Shown: in pieces, positions 17,625 through 27,726 of the stretch
How the letters are laid out: each line of letters opens with the position of its first letter
Position numbering within the stretch: position 1 is the first letter of the stretch
Notes under the pieces: generated by a model
Database searches by the model: none
The model's input: only the letters and a program-made list of their open reading frames with translations
Told to the model about the DNA's origin: nothing
Translations under genes and position numbers: made by a program
NCBI GenBank assembly: GCA_023381615.1
Contig: JAMCQL010000066.1
Location: 1-64,000, forward strand
From: Bacteroidota bacterium
Lineage (GTDB): Bacteria; Bacteroidota; Ignavibacteria; Kryptoniales; JAKASW01
Length of the DNA: 64,000 nt
Reading direction: 5' to 3'

Positions 17625-17976
17625 CAATCTCAATCAGTGCATTCCTCGGGAGAGCAGAAACTTCCACTGCTGTTCGGGCTGGTGGATTATCTTTGAAGTA
17701 TTCAGAGTATGTTTGGTTGAACTGCGCAAAGTCGTTCATGTTCCGCAAGTAAACAGTGGACTTAATAACATTAGAGAGACTGCATCCCTCCGATTCCAAA
17801 AGCGCGGAAACATTTTTCAGAACCTGATGAGTCTGCTGAACAAGCCCTTCAACCATTTCACCTGTGTCCGGCTTCAACCCAATCTGACCGGAAAGAAAAA
17901 TGAACCCGCTTATCTCAATTCCTTGCGAGTATGGACCGATTGGCTGCGGGGCTTGGGATGTTTTTAAGATTTTCAT
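17605..17976 (-). CDS. RidA family enamine/imine deaminase
   Basis: Protein of 123 residues. APQPIGPYSQGIEISGFIFLSGQIG and the C-terminal RTAVEVSALPRNALIEIDVIA are the YjgF/RidA signature, including the conserved Arg that binds the carboxylate. The family hydrolyses reactive enamines formed by PLP enzymes. ATG 17976 is chosen because AAAGGA lies 7 bases upstream and overlaps the parB stop; a longer start at 18000 would run into parB. Confidence 0.88.
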   Translation of the reverse strand: MKILKTSQAPQPIGPYSQGIEISGFIFLSGQIGLKPDTGEMVEGLVQQTHQVLKNVSALLESEGCSLSNVIKSTVYLRNMNDFAQFNQTYSEYFKDNPPARTAVEVSALPRNALIEIDVIASK

Positions 17977-17980
17977 TGTC

Positions 17981-18916
17981 TTATTCCTTTTGATCTCCAA
18001 GAATTAATTCAATCACTCTGCCAAGATCATCATCACTATAAAACTCAATCCTAATCTCTCCGGCATTGGAATTACTATAATTTATCTTAACCTGAGTGCC
18101 TAAGTGCCTTCTTAGTTTATCTATTATATCTGCTATTATAGGCTTATTATCGGTGTTTATGCTTATGGATTTAGAAACAGTTGTGCCGAGAGGACGAGAC
18201 TTTGAGCCATCTTTTCCGAGTAGTTGTTTGACTTCTTTCTCAACTTGACGGACACTCAAATCGCTCCGGGCAATTTTGTTAAACAAACGAAACAGCACGG
18301 TCTGATCCTCCAACGGCAACAAAGCCCTGGCATGCCCAGCGGATATTTCACCGCCAGCGAGACTCTTCTGAATCTGAGCCGGTAACTTAAGGAGCCTAAG
18401 GAAGTTTGCAACGGTAGTTCTGTCCTTTCCCACTCTCTCAGCAACCTGCTCCTGCGTGAGGCTGCATTCGTCTATGAGACGTTGATAGCCGCTGGCAATT
18501 TCAATAGGGTTCAGATCCTCTCGCTGCAGATTTTCGGTAAGCGCAAGCTCAAGCATTTTCGTGTCGGAGTCGATCTGCAAAACGTACGCTGGAATTTCAT
18601 CATGTCCGAGTTCCGTTACAGCCCTCAGTCGCCTCTCCCCCGATATTAATTCGAATAGCCCATTCTCCACTTGCCGAACCGTTATTGGCTGCACAAGCCC
18701 ATTCTCACGAATCGAATTCTTCAACTCATCAAGACTCTCCCTGCGGAATTCTTTCCTCGGCTGAAATCTATTTACCCGAATTTTCTTAAGTGGTATTTTG
18801 GAAACAGAATCATTAGAAAAGTCACCCTGAGTTTCTCGAGTAGGTTTTTCAGAAGGAACGGATTCCTTCCTTATTAACGCATCTAAACCTCTGCCGAGCC
18901 GTATATTAGACTTCAT
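17981..18916 (-). CDS. parB: Chromosome partitioning protein ParB
   Basis: Protein of 311 residues. The N-terminal nuclease-like/CTP-binding domain holds KIRVNRFQPRKEF, and GERRLRAVTELGHDEIPAYV is box II. A helix-turn-helix follows (LTQEQVAERVGKDRTTVANFLRLL), then a C-terminal dimerisation region. ParB spreads from parS sites near the origin and works with ParA. It overlaps parA by four bases. I did not find an obvious parS sequence in the window. Confidence 0.95.
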   Translation of the reverse strand: MKSNIRLGRGLDALIRKESVPSEKPTRETQGDFSNDSVSKIPLKKIRVNRFQPRKEFRRESLDELKNSIRENGLVQPITVRQVENGLFELISGERRLRAVTELGHDEIPAYVLQIDSDTKMLELALTENLQREDLNPIEIASGYQRLIDECSLTQEQVAERVGKDRTTVANFLRLLKLPAQIQKSLAGGEISAGHARALLPLEDQTVLFRLFNKIARSDLSVRQVEKEVKQLLGKDGSKSRPLGTTVSKSISINTDNKPIIADIIDKLRRHLGTQVKINYSNSNAGEIRIEFYSDDDLGRVIELILGDQKE

Positions 18917-19755
18917 GCGTTTGTTTCTTTTCTATCCCTAATAGTAACATCAACTACGGACTTATTTTCAGATATTGGCTCCTTGGTTTTGGCAGTGTTC
19001 CGTTCCAAGAATTCCTTTGCCAATTCCATGTAGTGTCTTGCACCAAGTGACGCGGCATCGTAAAGAATTATTGGTTTTCCAAAACTCTGTGCTTCGCTTA
19101 ACCTGACATTCCTGCCAATTACAGTGCGAAAAACTCTCTGATCAAAGTAACGCCGAACTTCATCTACGACCTGATTCGAAAGTCTCAACCGAGAGTCATA
19201 CATCGTCAGGAGTACGCCTTCAAGCTCAAGATTTGCGTTCAGACTACGTTTAACCATCGCTATAGTGTTCAGCAATTGCCCCAGCCCCTCAAGCGCGAAA
19301 TACTCCGTTTGCACCGGGACAAGGACGCTGTCAGCGGCAACGAGCGCATTTACTGTAAGAAGTCCAAGCGAGGGCGGACAATCAACAAACACAAACTCAA
19401 AGCTTTCTTTTGCCTGCGCCAAAGCAGTTTTAAGAAGAGATTCCCTGTTTTCCACTTCGACTAGCTCTATTTCGGCTCCAACCAAGTTGATATCTGAAGG
19501 CATGAGCTTGAGATAACTGAGCGATGTCTCTCGGATGGCAGCTTCCGAAGGTGAAGAACCTATTAAGATATCGTATGTGCTTGTGTGGGGCTCATTCTTG
19601 TCAAAGCCGAGTGCGCTCGTTGCATTTGACTGAGGATCAATGTCCACCAACAACACCTTATGCTCCAGAGCAGCTAAGCAAGCAGAAATGTTAACGGTAG
19701 TAGTTGTTTTGCCAACCCCACCCTTCTGATTTGCCACAGTAATTATCTTTCCCAT
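18913..19755 (-). CDS. parA: Chromosome partitioning ATPase ParA (Soj)
   Basis: Protein of 280 residues. Deviant Walker A KGGVGKTTTT (residues 10-19), VLLVDIDPQSNATSALG and FVFVDCPPSLGLLTVNAL identify a chromosomal ParA/Soj. The C-terminus has about 20 extra polar residues. It heads the parA-parB-ridA-DUF5683 gene string on the minus strand. About 130 gene-free bases separate it from the SDR gene and must hold its promoter. Confidence 0.95.
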   Translation of the reverse strand: MGKIITVANQKGGVGKTTTTVNISACLAALEHKVLLVDIDPQSNATSALGFDKNEPHTSTYDILIGSSPSEAAIRETSLSYLKLMPSDINLVGAEIELVEVENRESLLKTALAQAKESFEFVFVDCPPSLGLLTVNALVAADSVLVPVQTEYFALEGLGQLLNTIAMVKRSLNANLELEGVLLTMYDSRLRLSNQVVDEVRRYFDQRVFRTVIGRNVRLSEAQSFGKPIILYDAASLGARHYMELAKEFLERNTAKTKEPISENKSVVDVTIRDRKETNA

Positions 19756-19884
19756 TTTGCTGCCTGCCGACTATATTTCATCGTTTCATTCACTTGCACA
19801 AAATATAAATTTAGTTACACAAACTTTCAATCTCTACCGGGTTTGATTCCCCGCCGCTTGCAGCGAGGTAATTCATTTGATTGG

Positions 19885-20589
19885 TTACCGAATTTGAATG
19901 CGTGTGCCTGTAATCAATCTGGCTTCATCAGAGGCAAGGAAAACAAATGCTTCTGTTACATCTTCGGGCGGTTTAAAAGTCGATGGATCAATTTCAGGAT
20001 AAGCCGCGTGGATCATATCGCTGCGGGTTCGGCCCGGATCAACCATATTCACTCTTATACCGGTCTGTTTCAATTCTTCGGAAAGCATTAAAGTGAAACC
20101 TTCAACTGCAAATTTTGACGGAAGGTATGCGCCCCATTTGGGATGAGGACGCGGCACGATGCCAGAGGTAACGTTGATTATCGAACCAGATCTTTGCTTT
20201 ATCATTTCCAAAACTGCAAGCTTGGACATAACAAATACAGCATGGACGTTTGTTTCGAAGACATTTTTCCAATCATCCAAATCCACTAAAATGCATTCAA
20301 CTCTCTTCCCCAAAACCCCCGCGTTGTTTACGAGAACATCAAGCCTGCCGTACATTTTCAAGACATTCGTGACGATTCTCCGGCAGTCGGCCTCAGATGT
20401 AACGTCCGCCGTAATCTGCGAACAAACCAATCCTTTTGAAGTGACTTCTTTTACCAAAGAATCAAGGAGAGTTTTGTTCTTTGCAACAGCCACAACTTTC
20501 GCGCCTTCTTCAGCGAACTTAAAAGCCACTGCCCTACCGATACCACGAGAAGCACCCGTAACAACTGCAACTTTTCCGCTTAATTTCAT
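19885..20589 (-). CDS. Short-chain dehydrogenase/reductase
   Basis: Protein of 234 residues with the classical SDR layout: TGASRGIG cofactor loop (11-18), NNAG (88-91) and catalytic Ser142, Tyr155 and Lys159 (AYLPSK). The C-terminus is short (GTRIQIR). It resembles 3-oxoacyl-ACP reductases but the substrate cannot be assigned. It is divergent from the Fe-S oxidoreductase gene, with 85 bases between the starts. Confidence 0.88.
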   Translation of the reverse strand: MKLSGKVAVVTGASRGIGRAVAFKFAEEGAKVVAVAKNKTLLDSLVKEVTSKGLVCSQITADVTSEADCRRIVTNVLKMYGRLDVLVNNAGVLGKRVECILVDLDDWKNVFETNVHAVFVMSKLAVLEMIKQRSGSIINVTSGIVPRPHPKWGAYLPSKFAVEGFTLMLSEELKQTGIRVNMVDPGRTRSDMIHAAYPEIDPSTFKPPEDVTEAFVFLASDEARLITGTRIQIR

Positions 20590-20674
20590 GCTTTAAGATA
20601 ATTCTATGTTTCAAACTCTTCAATTGATTGTGAGGGTTTGCCAGGATATATTTTTAAAAAATCAGGTGGCAAAC

Positions 20675-22693
20675 ATGAAAATAATCGTTTTTCTCCTAAT
20701 CCTTGTAGCGGCAATCACATTTTTCAGCTTGAACGTGAGAAGATTGATCAGCTATTTGAAAGTTGGAAAGGATGAGAAACGATTTGATCAACCATGGGAA
20801 CGGTTTAAGAATGTCCTCTCTATAGCTTTTGGCCAAAAGAAACTTCTGCGCGAGCCGCTCGCCGGGTGGATGCATTTCTTCATCTTTTGGGGATTTGTGA
20901 TTTTACTGACTGCCATATTGGAAAGTCTTTCGCAGGGCTTCGGACAAAATATTTCATTTGCGTTTCTCGGCGTGCTATACGGTCCACTTGTATTCTTGCA
21001 AGACTCGCTAGGCCTTTTGGTAATTATCTCTGTGCTTATCGCCCTGTATCGAAGGAATATTGCTCACGTCAAGCGACTTCACTTTTCAAAGCACTCACAG
21101 TTCGACGCGAATCTCATTCTCTTTTTGATTCTTTTGATAATGGTGTCGATGTTTCTACAGAACGCCGCGCACATTGCACTTGAGGCATCTGTTTCGGGAA
21201 ATTCCGATACGTTAGATTCGGGTGCGCGATTTTTCTCCTCGACGATTGCGTCGCTCTTTATACCTTATTCACTTCACACAAAAGAAATAATATTCCAAAT
21301 ATTCTGGTGGGTTCACGTTTTGCTTGTGTTAGGATTTTTGAATTACTTGCCGTATTCGAAACATCTTCACATCGGCTCGTCGTTCTTCAATGTGTACTTT
21401 TCAAACTTAAAACCGCGCGGTGAGTTAAAGCCTCTTAACCTTGAAGCCGAAGACATAACACGGTTTGGCGCCGGAGACATCGAAGACTTGACATGGAAGC
21501 AGCTTCTCGACGGTTATACCTGCACAGAATGTGGAAGATGTGATTCGGTCTGCCCAGCTAATTTAACCGGCAAGCCTCTCTCTCCGCGAAAAGTAATCAC
21601 CGACATTCGTCACCGCACGATGGAAAAAGCTCCTGCGCTCGCCGCCAAACAAGCAGTGGATGAAAAACACCTTGTCGACAGTTACATCACCGAAGACGAG
21701 CTGTGGGCTTGCACAACATGTCGCGCTTGCATGGAAGAGTGTCCCGTAATGATTGAGCACGTCAATTCGATCGTTGATATGCGCCGGTATCTTGTCCTCA
21801 ACGAATCGCGTTTCCCCGCTGAACTTGCCGCCGCCTATCGAAATCTTGAGAATAATTACTCTGTTTGGGCGTTCAATTGGCGAGATCGCGCAAAGTGGGC
21901 AGAGGGCTACAATGTCCCGATTGCCGCGAGCGTTAACGACGACTTCGATGTTCTCTACTGGGTCGGATGCGCCGGAAGTTATGACTTGCGATACCAGAAA
22001 GCGGCGCGCGCATTTTCACAGTTGATGAATATAGCTGGAATAAAGTTTGCGATTCTTGGGAATGAGGAAAAGTGCTCTGGCGATCCCGCGAGACGAAGCG
22101 GAAACGAATATCTTGCTCAGAGCCTCATAAAAGAAAATGTCAATACTCTAAATAAGCACAAAGTGAAAAAAATTGTCGCAACATGTCCGCATTGTTTTAA
22201 TACACTAAAAAATGAATATCCGGACTTCGGTGGAAACTACGAGGTCGTTCACCACACACAATTCATTCAGGAGCTAATTGGTTCCGGTAAGTTAAAATTG
22301 ACCGCCACGCAAAAGGCGCGCATAACATACCACGATTCCTGTTATATCGGAAGATACAACGGAATTTATGATGCGCCACGAAAGACAATCAGCGGCATAG
22401 ATGGCGTTGAGCTTGTTGAAATGAGACGTTCCAAAGATAAAGGATTCTGCTGCGGTGCGGGCGGCGCAAGGATGTGGATGGAAGAAAGAACAGGCAAGCG
22501 AGTGAACATAGAGAGAACCGAAGAGGCGCTTGCCACTAATCCGAACGTCATAGCATCCGCTTGCCCATTCTGCATGACGATGCTGACTGACGGTGTGAAA
22601 GCAAAAGAAGTTGAAAACGTTCAGGTAAAAGACGTTGCCGAGCTTGTTCTCGAAGCTTTGAACGGAGCTGAATTGGGAGCATCGGTTAATTAG
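20675..22693 (+). CDS. Membrane-bound Fe-S oxidoreductase (HdrD/GlpC-like)
   Basis: Protein of 672 residues joining an N-terminal membrane part (about five or six helices, 1-225, similar to nitrate reductase gamma subunits) to a ferredoxin-like domain with [12 protein letters not shown] (from about 283) and [12 protein letters not shown] (from about 346), then two CCG domains ([10 protein letters not shown] and [25 protein letters not shown] and CPFCMTML). Such fusions pass electrons between a soluble flavoprotein such as ETF and the quinone pool. ATG 20675 has AGGTGG upstream; the ATG at 20606 has none. No ETF genes are next to it. Confidence 0.85.
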   Translation: MKIIVFLLILVAAITFFSLNVRRLISYLKVGKDEKRFDQPWERFKNVLSIAFGQKKLLREPLAGWMHFFIFWGFVILLTAILESLSQGFGQNISFAFLGVLYGPLVFLQDSLGLLVIISVLIALYRRNIAHVKRLHFSKHSQFDANLILFLILLIMVSMFLQNAAHIALEASVSGNSDTLDSGARFFSSTIASLFIPYSLHTKEIIFQIFWWVHVLLVLGFLNYLPYSKHLHIGSSFFNVYFSNLKPRGELKPLNLEAEDITRFGAGDIEDLTWKQLLDGYTCTECGRCDSVCPANLTGKPLSPRKVITDIRHRTMEKAPALAAKQAVDEKHLVDSYITEDELWACTTCRACMEECPVMIEHVNSIVDMRRYLVLNESRFPAELAAAYRNLENNYSVWAFNWRDRAKWAEGYNVPIAASVNDDFDVLYWVGCAGSYDLRYQKAARAFSQLMNIAGIKFAILGNEEKCSGDPARRSGNEYLAQSLIKENVNTLNKHKVKKIVATCPHCFNTLKNEYPDFGGNYEVVHHTQFIQELIGSGKLKLTATQKARITYHDSCYIGRYNGIYDAPRKTISGIDGVELVEMRRSKDKGFCCGAGGARMWMEERTGKRVNIERTEEALATNPNVIASACPFCMTMLTDGVKAKEVENVQVKDVAELVLEALNGAELGASVN

Positions 22694-22724
22694 TCGATCA
22701 AACAAAAATAAAAATGGAGGTAAA

Positions 22725-23546
22725 TTGAAATCACGTATAGTCGTCTTCGCTACTGCGTTATTAATAAGTGCCAGCGCGTTCGCTCAGTACAAGCTCGAGT
22801 ACAAAGCTTCGGGTTCTGCTCCACTTCATTATAAAGCACACACCACTCTTGAAACGACTCAGTCCATGATGGGTCAAGAAGCAAAGGTCTCAGTTGTTTC
22901 AGACCAGACAATTTCGATGACGAGCACGAAGTCCGACGGTGAATTGGTCTACAATATCACCATTGACTCAAGTGAAAACGTTGCCATACTTCCGAGCGGC
23001 GACACAAACAGGACTTCTTCCCCTGCACTTGGCAAGGTGAAGGAAACACGCGTTCATCCGAACGGAGAAGAAATCTCATCAAAATGGCTCGACACAACTT
23101 TTGCCCACACCCAAGCCGGACAGATGAAGGATTTTGGAAGTTTCTTCTTCAAGTTACCGACAGGAGAAGTAAAAATTGGAGCAACATGGAATCAAGACAA
23201 GGTTGACACTGTCGCAACTGCCGGAGGACAAGGAAAAATTCTCGTCAACACGAACACGAATTATAAACTGGTCGGCAGCGAGAAAGTTGACGGCGTGCCG
23301 TGCGCAAAGATTGAGTTCACAGGAAAAGTTTCTTTGAAAGGTTCCGCAACGATCCAAGGGATGGAGTTGGCAATCGACGGCAATGGGACCATTTCAGGGT
23401 CCGCGCTTTTTGATTACACCAATGGAAGAGTCGTGAAAATTAACGGCTCGTCAAGCCAAGACCTTGTGATGGCGTCATCCGGAGAAAACGCGATGACGAT
23501 TCCAATGAGTCAGAAAACGAACTATGAGCTTTCCTTGGTTAAGTAA
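22725..23546 (+). CDS. Secreted protein of unknown function, TTG start
   Basis: Protein of 273 residues with a signal peptide (MKSRIVVFATALLISASAFAQ). The rest is polar and beta-rich, with repeats of the type ISSKWLDTTFAH and GKILVNTNTNYKLVG, compatible with the DUF6263-like secreted family, which I name only tentatively. The start is TTG at 22725, five bases after GGAGG. Its 3' end overlaps the convergent DUF4340 gene by 25 bases. Confidence 0.75.
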   Translation: MKSRIVVFATALLISASAFAQYKLEYKASGSAPLHYKAHTTLETTQSMMGQEAKVSVVSDQTISMTSTKSDGELVYNITIDSSENVAILPSGDTNRTSSPALGKVKETRVHPNGEEISSKWLDTTFAHTQAGQMKDFGSFFFKLPTGEVKIGATWNQDKVDTVATAGGQGKILVNTNTNYKLVGSEKVDGVPCAKIEFTGKVSLKGSATIQGMELAIDGNGTISGSALFDYTNGRVVKINGSSSQDLVMASSGENAMTIPMSQKTNYELSLVK

Positions 23547-24454
23547 TCCTTTCGGATTTCTATAAGCTTTTGTTTCAGGTCATCAGGAAGCATCGAGCTA
23601 ATGACGTATATCTGATTATTGGCTGAGCTGGAAAGGTAAACCTGTCCCGACCAGGGTCGGGATCCTTCGGACTCAGCCAATTCAAAAATCTTCCCAGCGA
23701 AATGCTCGCCGTTTGAAAGTGAAATTCCGTATTCGAGCAATGACTTCGGATGGCTGACAGCGCTGTCGACAAAATCAAGCGCCATCGAACCGATTAGACT
23801 CTCCGCAATATCCCTTGCATCCATTTCCGGCACAGTCACACCGTTGACCTGCCACACTGTGTCGCGATGGAAAAAGTGGTACAGAGTGTCTTCAACAGCA
23901 AAGTCGATTGTTTGAACGTCTTGCAAATTAAAATCAAAGACCTTCTTGTCGCGCCAGTTAGTTAAGGTTTGCCCGGCAAGAGTTCTGATATTCGTCGACA
24001 ATTCCAGCACCTTGTTTTCACCAGCAAGTTGAATGTAACAGCCGTTGAAATCTGGAGTCAAATTTCCAATCCGCAACGAGAGAGTCTTATTATCGCTTTG
24101 TTGAAAACTGACGAGTGGCGCGGAAGCTCCGAGCCCGTATGCTGTGCTGTCCGACAGATTGTCTGCTACCACTGATGCGGATGGATTTGATGCAATCCGT
24201 GAAAGGAGTAGGCTGACCTGACCTTGATCCGCCGAAAAATTTATCGGAGAGATTATTCTCCATCGGCTTTCTTGTTTGCCAAGGACTATCTTTTTGCCGA
24301 AATCGACCGAGATTTGCTGAATCTTCGCGGTGTCCAACGAAGAAAAAGGCTTCGACTTTTCCATAGTGGAAGTTGTTGAGGTTAACCGTTGTATAACGTA
24401 GACCACGCCCAAAATTATCAGCGCGCCGACAAGAATTTTAGTTGACTTGCTCAT
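23522..24454 (-). CDS. DUF4340 domain protein of Gld-like ABC operon
   Basis: Protein of 310 residues with an N-terminal membrane anchor (KILVGALIILGVVYVIQRL) and a periplasmic remainder typical of DUF4340 (ISVDFGKKIVLGKQESRWRIISP). It closes an operon with GldG-, permease- and ATPase-like genes and overlaps the GldG gene by 17 bases. A perfect palindrome (23645-23662) lies inside the frame and encodes GSRPWSG, suggesting a small repeat inserted in the gene. Role unknown; probably part of the same envelope ABC complex. Confidence 0.8.
   Translation of the reverse strand: MSKSTKILVGALIILGVVYVIQRLTSTTSTMEKSKPFSSLDTAKIQQISVDFGKKIVLGKQESRWRIISPINFSADQGQVSLLLSRIASNPSASVVADNLSDSTAYGLGASAPLVSFQQSDNKTLSLRIGNLTPDFNGCYIQLAGENKVLELSTNIRTLAGQTLTNWRDKKVFDFNLQDVQTIDFAVEDTLYHFFHRDTVWQVNGVTVPEMDARDIAESLIGSMALDFVDSAVSHPKSLLEYGISLSNGEHFAGKIFELAESEGSRPWSGQVYLSSSANNQIYVISSMLPDDLKQKLIEIRKDYLTKESS
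23645..23662. repeat. Palindromic repeat inside a coding region
   Basis: tcccgacc-ag-ggtcggga is a perfect dyad inside the DUF4340 gene. A near-identical dyad lies inside the anti-sigma gene (28424-28440), and an imperfect one at 2465-2480. Both coding copies add a Ser-Arg-Pro peptide. Confidence 0.7.
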
Positions 24455-26024
24455 TCTCAGCTTCACCTTTCTCGACCAGACTTGCACGATATGCTTTCCG
24501 GCGATTCACGGTTTTCCGCCAGTAAACCAAACCGACAGCAAGCACAAGCAATGGTGGAAGTACGACGATCAAATCTTTTGTTGTTGTGCGTGTCCCCTCC
24601 GATACCGGTTTCAGCGGAGGCGGCAAGAAAGATTTTGAACGAATTGAAACAAGCCCTAAGTCATCAGTTAAGTAATCTACGGTATTAAGAAAGATCGACA
24701 AATTTTCAGGATTACTCAGAAAGGGATCGCGAATGAAGTTGCCGTCGCCAATTACGACTATCCGTTCATTCCCTTCTGTCTTGCGGGCGGGATCAACTTT
24801 AGCATAGCGGTCGGTATCTGGGATTTCAGAATGAATCTTCCCGCTTATCGCCGCACCGAGGAGCAAGTAATGTTCTTTGAACATTTCGCTTGTGAATTGA
24901 GCCGTCGGATCGAGATTATAAAATCCTGTTTGAATTCCGCTGCGTTCACTCGATACTGCAAATGGAACAACCTTCAACTGTAAATTGTGCGCTGAAGCCG
25001 TATCTATTTCGCTCGGGAATGGCAGAATTATTTGGTGCAAATCCTGCGACACAACAAACGACCTGTCAATGTTGTTGACCACCGGGATGTACGGATTCGG
25101 TATTTCAGTCTGAATCGCCAAACCTCCTTCTCGCTGCATGACCGAGACCGAAGCGCATACGGCATCACGGACGAGATCCTTCTTGATCTCAAAACCGCAG
25201 CTCTTGAAAAGTTTGGAAAGATTAAGCGAGAGGTCGGTTGCATAAGAACTTTGAATCGTCGCGTTTACCATGCTCAAAAGAAACGCCGCCCTTCCCCGCT
25301 TCATCAGGTACTGATCTAAGTTGTACAACTGTGAGTCAGAAAATGCGGTAACCGGCTGAATCATAATCAGCGCGGAGACTGAATCGGGAATCGGTCGTGA
25401 CAAGTCGACAGGAAGCACGACATATCTTCTTGATAATGCTTGTTCTGCTTTTTGAATATCTTGGAAAGAAGGTTCGCCGTTTCCCTGTGCCAATGCTATT
25501 GTTTTCTTATACGGATTTATCAGATGATAAATTCGTGAGGCAATCTCGTACTCAAAGTTCGATAGATTCTCGATTACCGGTATAACCTGCTTTCGCGCTT
25601 GATACTCGACTACGATTCCCATAAAAGCACGTTTCACTTCAAGCTTGTCGTTATTGACCACCTGGACTTGGACCTGAGGTATTCCTTCGGATATTGCCTT
25701 GTTGACCTCGACTTCCGTCTTTGGATCTTTGATCTCGTATTCAAGTTTTCCATTGGAAAAACTTCGCAGCTCTTGAAGCATATCAACCAGAGCGCGGCGG
25801 TTATTGTTATATGGAGAAGGCAAATCGGAATTGAAATAAACTCTGACGATCATCCGGTCTTTGAGGCCTTGCAGAAGTTTTTCCGTTGCAGGTGAAAGCG
25901 TGTTTACTTTATCTTTGGTCAGATCGAGCCTGAAGAACCATCCGCTCACAACAATGTTCAGCAAGACTATCACGACAAAATATAAAATCCCCTGTAGAAC
26001 AGCGTCGCGAGTTGACTTATTCAT
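24438..26024 (-). CDS. gldG: GldG-like ABC-associated membrane protein
   Basis: Protein of 528 residues: an N-terminal membrane helix (ILYFVVIVLLNIVVSGWFF), a large periplasmic part with LDLTKDKVNTLSPATEKLL and VEYQARKQVIPVIENLSNFEYEIASRIYHL, and a C-terminal membrane helix (LIVVLPPLLVLAVGLVYW) before a basic tail. This is the Gldg-type ABC accessory fold of gliding/type IX systems and many other bacteria. ATG 26024 overlaps the permease stop (ATGA). The gene symbol is by family only; gliding is not shown. Confidence 0.82.
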   Translation of the reverse strand: MNKSTRDAVLQGILYFVVIVLLNIVVSGWFFRLDLTKDKVNTLSPATEKLLQGLKDRMIVRVYFNSDLPSPYNNNRRALVDMLQELRSFSNGKLEYEIKDPKTEVEVNKAISEGIPQVQVQVVNNDKLEVKRAFMGIVVEYQARKQVIPVIENLSNFEYEIASRIYHLINPYKKTIALAQGNGEPSFQDIQKAEQALSRRYVVLPVDLSRPIPDSVSALIMIQPVTAFSDSQLYNLDQYLMKRGRAAFLLSMVNATIQSSYATDLSLNLSKLFKSCGFEIKKDLVRDAVCASVSVMQREGGLAIQTEIPNPYIPVVNNIDRSFVVSQDLHQIILPFPSEIDTASAHNLQLKVVPFAVSSERSGIQTGFYNLDPTAQFTSEMFKEHYLLLGAAISGKIHSEIPDTDRYAKVDPARKTEGNERIVVIGDGNFIRDPFLSNPENLSIFLNTVDYLTDDLGLVSIRSKSFLPPPLKPVSEGTRTTTKDLIVVLPPLLVLAVGLVYWRKTVNRRKAYRASLVEKGEAENEQVN

Positions 26025-26740
26025 TTGAACTTCAACTCCAGCCATTTAGCCGTCAAACTTGAGAAGAAGAAAACAATTCCGCCGAAGTACACAACATCGC
26101 GGAAGTCGATCACTCCCTTGTAGAAGTTCGCAAGGTGGAAATCCGAACTTGCGTACTGTAAAACGTAAGCGACGGAACCGGTTGTCAGCGCAGTCACTTT
26201 GTCTAAGATGAAAAAGATAAAGAGTAAAAATAAAGCAATAATAAATGCCGCCACCTGGTTCTGTGTGAGACTCGATGCGAAAATACCAACTGATACATAG
26301 CCGGCGGCAAGGAACAAAAGTCCGATATATCCGGCGAACGCCGCGCCGGCATCAATGTCTCCGAGACTGGCTACGACAATGAAATAGAAAAGCGTTGGGA
26401 CAAGCGAAGCAACAACAATAATATAGCTCGACAGCAGCTTCGCGGTGATCATCTTTCCCCTGCTTATCGGATGAGTCACAATTAGCTCGATAGTCCCATT
26501 TCTAAATTCTTCGGAGAAACCCCGCATTGTAAGCGCCGGAATAAAGAATAGGAATAGGATGCTCGTCAAAGAGAAAAAGGGGCGAAGAGTAGCCACGTTT
26601 GAAAGAAACAGACTGTCCGCAAACATGTAACCGGAAATTAGTAGAAAGACAATGATTACCACGTATGCCGCAGGTGTTTTCAGCGAAATCAAAATCTCCT
26701 TTTTGAGAAGAGCCGTCCAGTTGTTACTGTCCCGTTTCAT
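26021..26740 (-). CDS. gldF: ABC-2 permease, GldF-like
   Basis: Protein of 239 residues with six hydrophobic segments. The stretch GFSEEFRNGTIELIVTHPISRGKMITAKLLSS is the hallmark of ABC-2 permeases that pair with GldG-like proteins. It sits between the ATPase gene (17-base overlap) and the GldG-like gene (4-base overlap), so a single transcript and complex are likely. Confidence 0.85.
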   Translation of the reverse strand: MKRDSNNWTALLKKEILISLKTPAAYVVIIVFLLISGYMFADSLFLSNVATLRPFFSLTSILFLFFIPALTMRGFSEEFRNGTIELIVTHPISRGKMITAKLLSSYIIVVASLVPTLFYFIVVASLGDIDAGAAFAGYIGLLFLAAGYVSVGIFASSLTQNQVAAFIIALFLLFIFFILDKVTALTTGSVAYVLQYASSDFHLANFYKGVIDFRDVVYFGGIVFFFSSLTAKWLELKFK

Positions 26741-27677
26741 CGTTTCCCACAGTTAGTTGTCTGAATACCTTTTCCAAATCCGAACCCGAGCTGTAAAGTC
26801 CTAACATTTTAAATCCGTTGGATACGCACACATCAAATATTTTCTCTCTCACATCATTACTGTCACTGTCGGCAATTGCCAATTGCAATGATATTGCGCC
26901 GCCTTCCTCCTTCAATGAAAGCCTCTTTGGTTGAAGCGCGTTTTCAAAGACGTTTTTGACCTCGTCGAGTGTACTCCGCGTCCTAACGAGCACCGAGATA
27001 TTGCCTGTACCACCATGCTGAAGTTCCTCGGAAGTTGCATCGAGCACAAGTTTGCCTTTGTTAATTATAAAAACTCTGTTGCACAGCGCTTGAACTTCCG
27101 AAAGAATGTGAGTTGAAAGAACGACAAATTTTTCTTTTGCTAATTCTGAGATTAGCGAGTGAATCTCCACAACTTGATTCGGGTCCAGTCCCGAAGTTGG
27201 CTCATCAAGAATCAGAATTTCCGGATCATGAATAATCGCCTGAGCGAGTCCAACGCGCTGCTTGTAACCTTTCGAAAGTTGGAAGATCGGTTCGTAAAGG
27301 ACTTCCTTTAGCCCGCAGCGAGCAACAACGTATTCCAGTCTTTCTTGTGTTGCCTCGGCGCTCAAGCCGGATAATTCCCCCGCAAACTTCAGGTACTCGT
27401 GAACCTCAAGTTCGGTGTAAAGAGGATTACTCTCCGGGAGATAGCCAATCTTCGAGCGAAGTTTGAAATTATCGGGACCAACCGATTCTCCATCGATCGT
27501 TATCGTACCCTTCGTCGGCGCGAGGAAACCGGTGATGATTCGCATTGTTGTGGTTTTTCCTGCCCCGTTGGGACCAAGGAATCCTACAACGCTTGGCTTA
27601 TCGATCTCAAACGACACGTTGTCGACAGCGGCAGTGGATCCGAAAAGTTTTGTAAGTTCACTTACTTTAAGACTCAT
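26724..27677 (-). CDS. gldA: ABC transporter ATPase, GldA-like
   Basis: Protein of 317 residues. Walker A GPNGAGKTTT, Q-loop GYLPESNPLYTEL, signature LSKGYKQRVGLAQA and Walker B EILILDEPTSGLDP are all intact. ATG 27677 (MSLKVSELTKLFG) is preferred; a longer frame to 27812 would run through the divergent sigma-factor start. First gene of the operon ending at 23522. The divergent start of the sigma gene is only about 50 bases away. Confidence 0.9.
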   Translation of the reverse strand: MSLKVSELTKLFGSTAAVDNVSFEIDKPSVVGFLGPNGAGKTTTMRIITGFLAPTKGTITIDGESVGPDNFKLRSKIGYLPESNPLYTELEVHEYLKFAGELSGLSAEATQERLEYVVARCGLKEVLYEPIFQLSKGYKQRVGLAQAIIHDPEILILDEPTSGLDPNQVVEIHSLISELAKEKFVVLSTHILSEVQALCNRVFIINKGKLVLDATSEELQHGGTGNISVLVRTRSTLDEVKNVFENALQPKRLSLKEEGGAISLQLAIADSDSNDVREKIFDVCVSNGFKMLGLYSSGSDLEKVFRQLTVGNDETGQ

Positions 27678-27726
27678 AACGATTGCAAATTTATCTCCAA
27701 TGAGCAAAATTATCAATATAAAAATA

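Noticed and set aside
27463-27699. Extended N-terminus for the sigma factor
   Set aside because: It would be antisense to the ABC ATPase Walker region and carries no sigma sequence.
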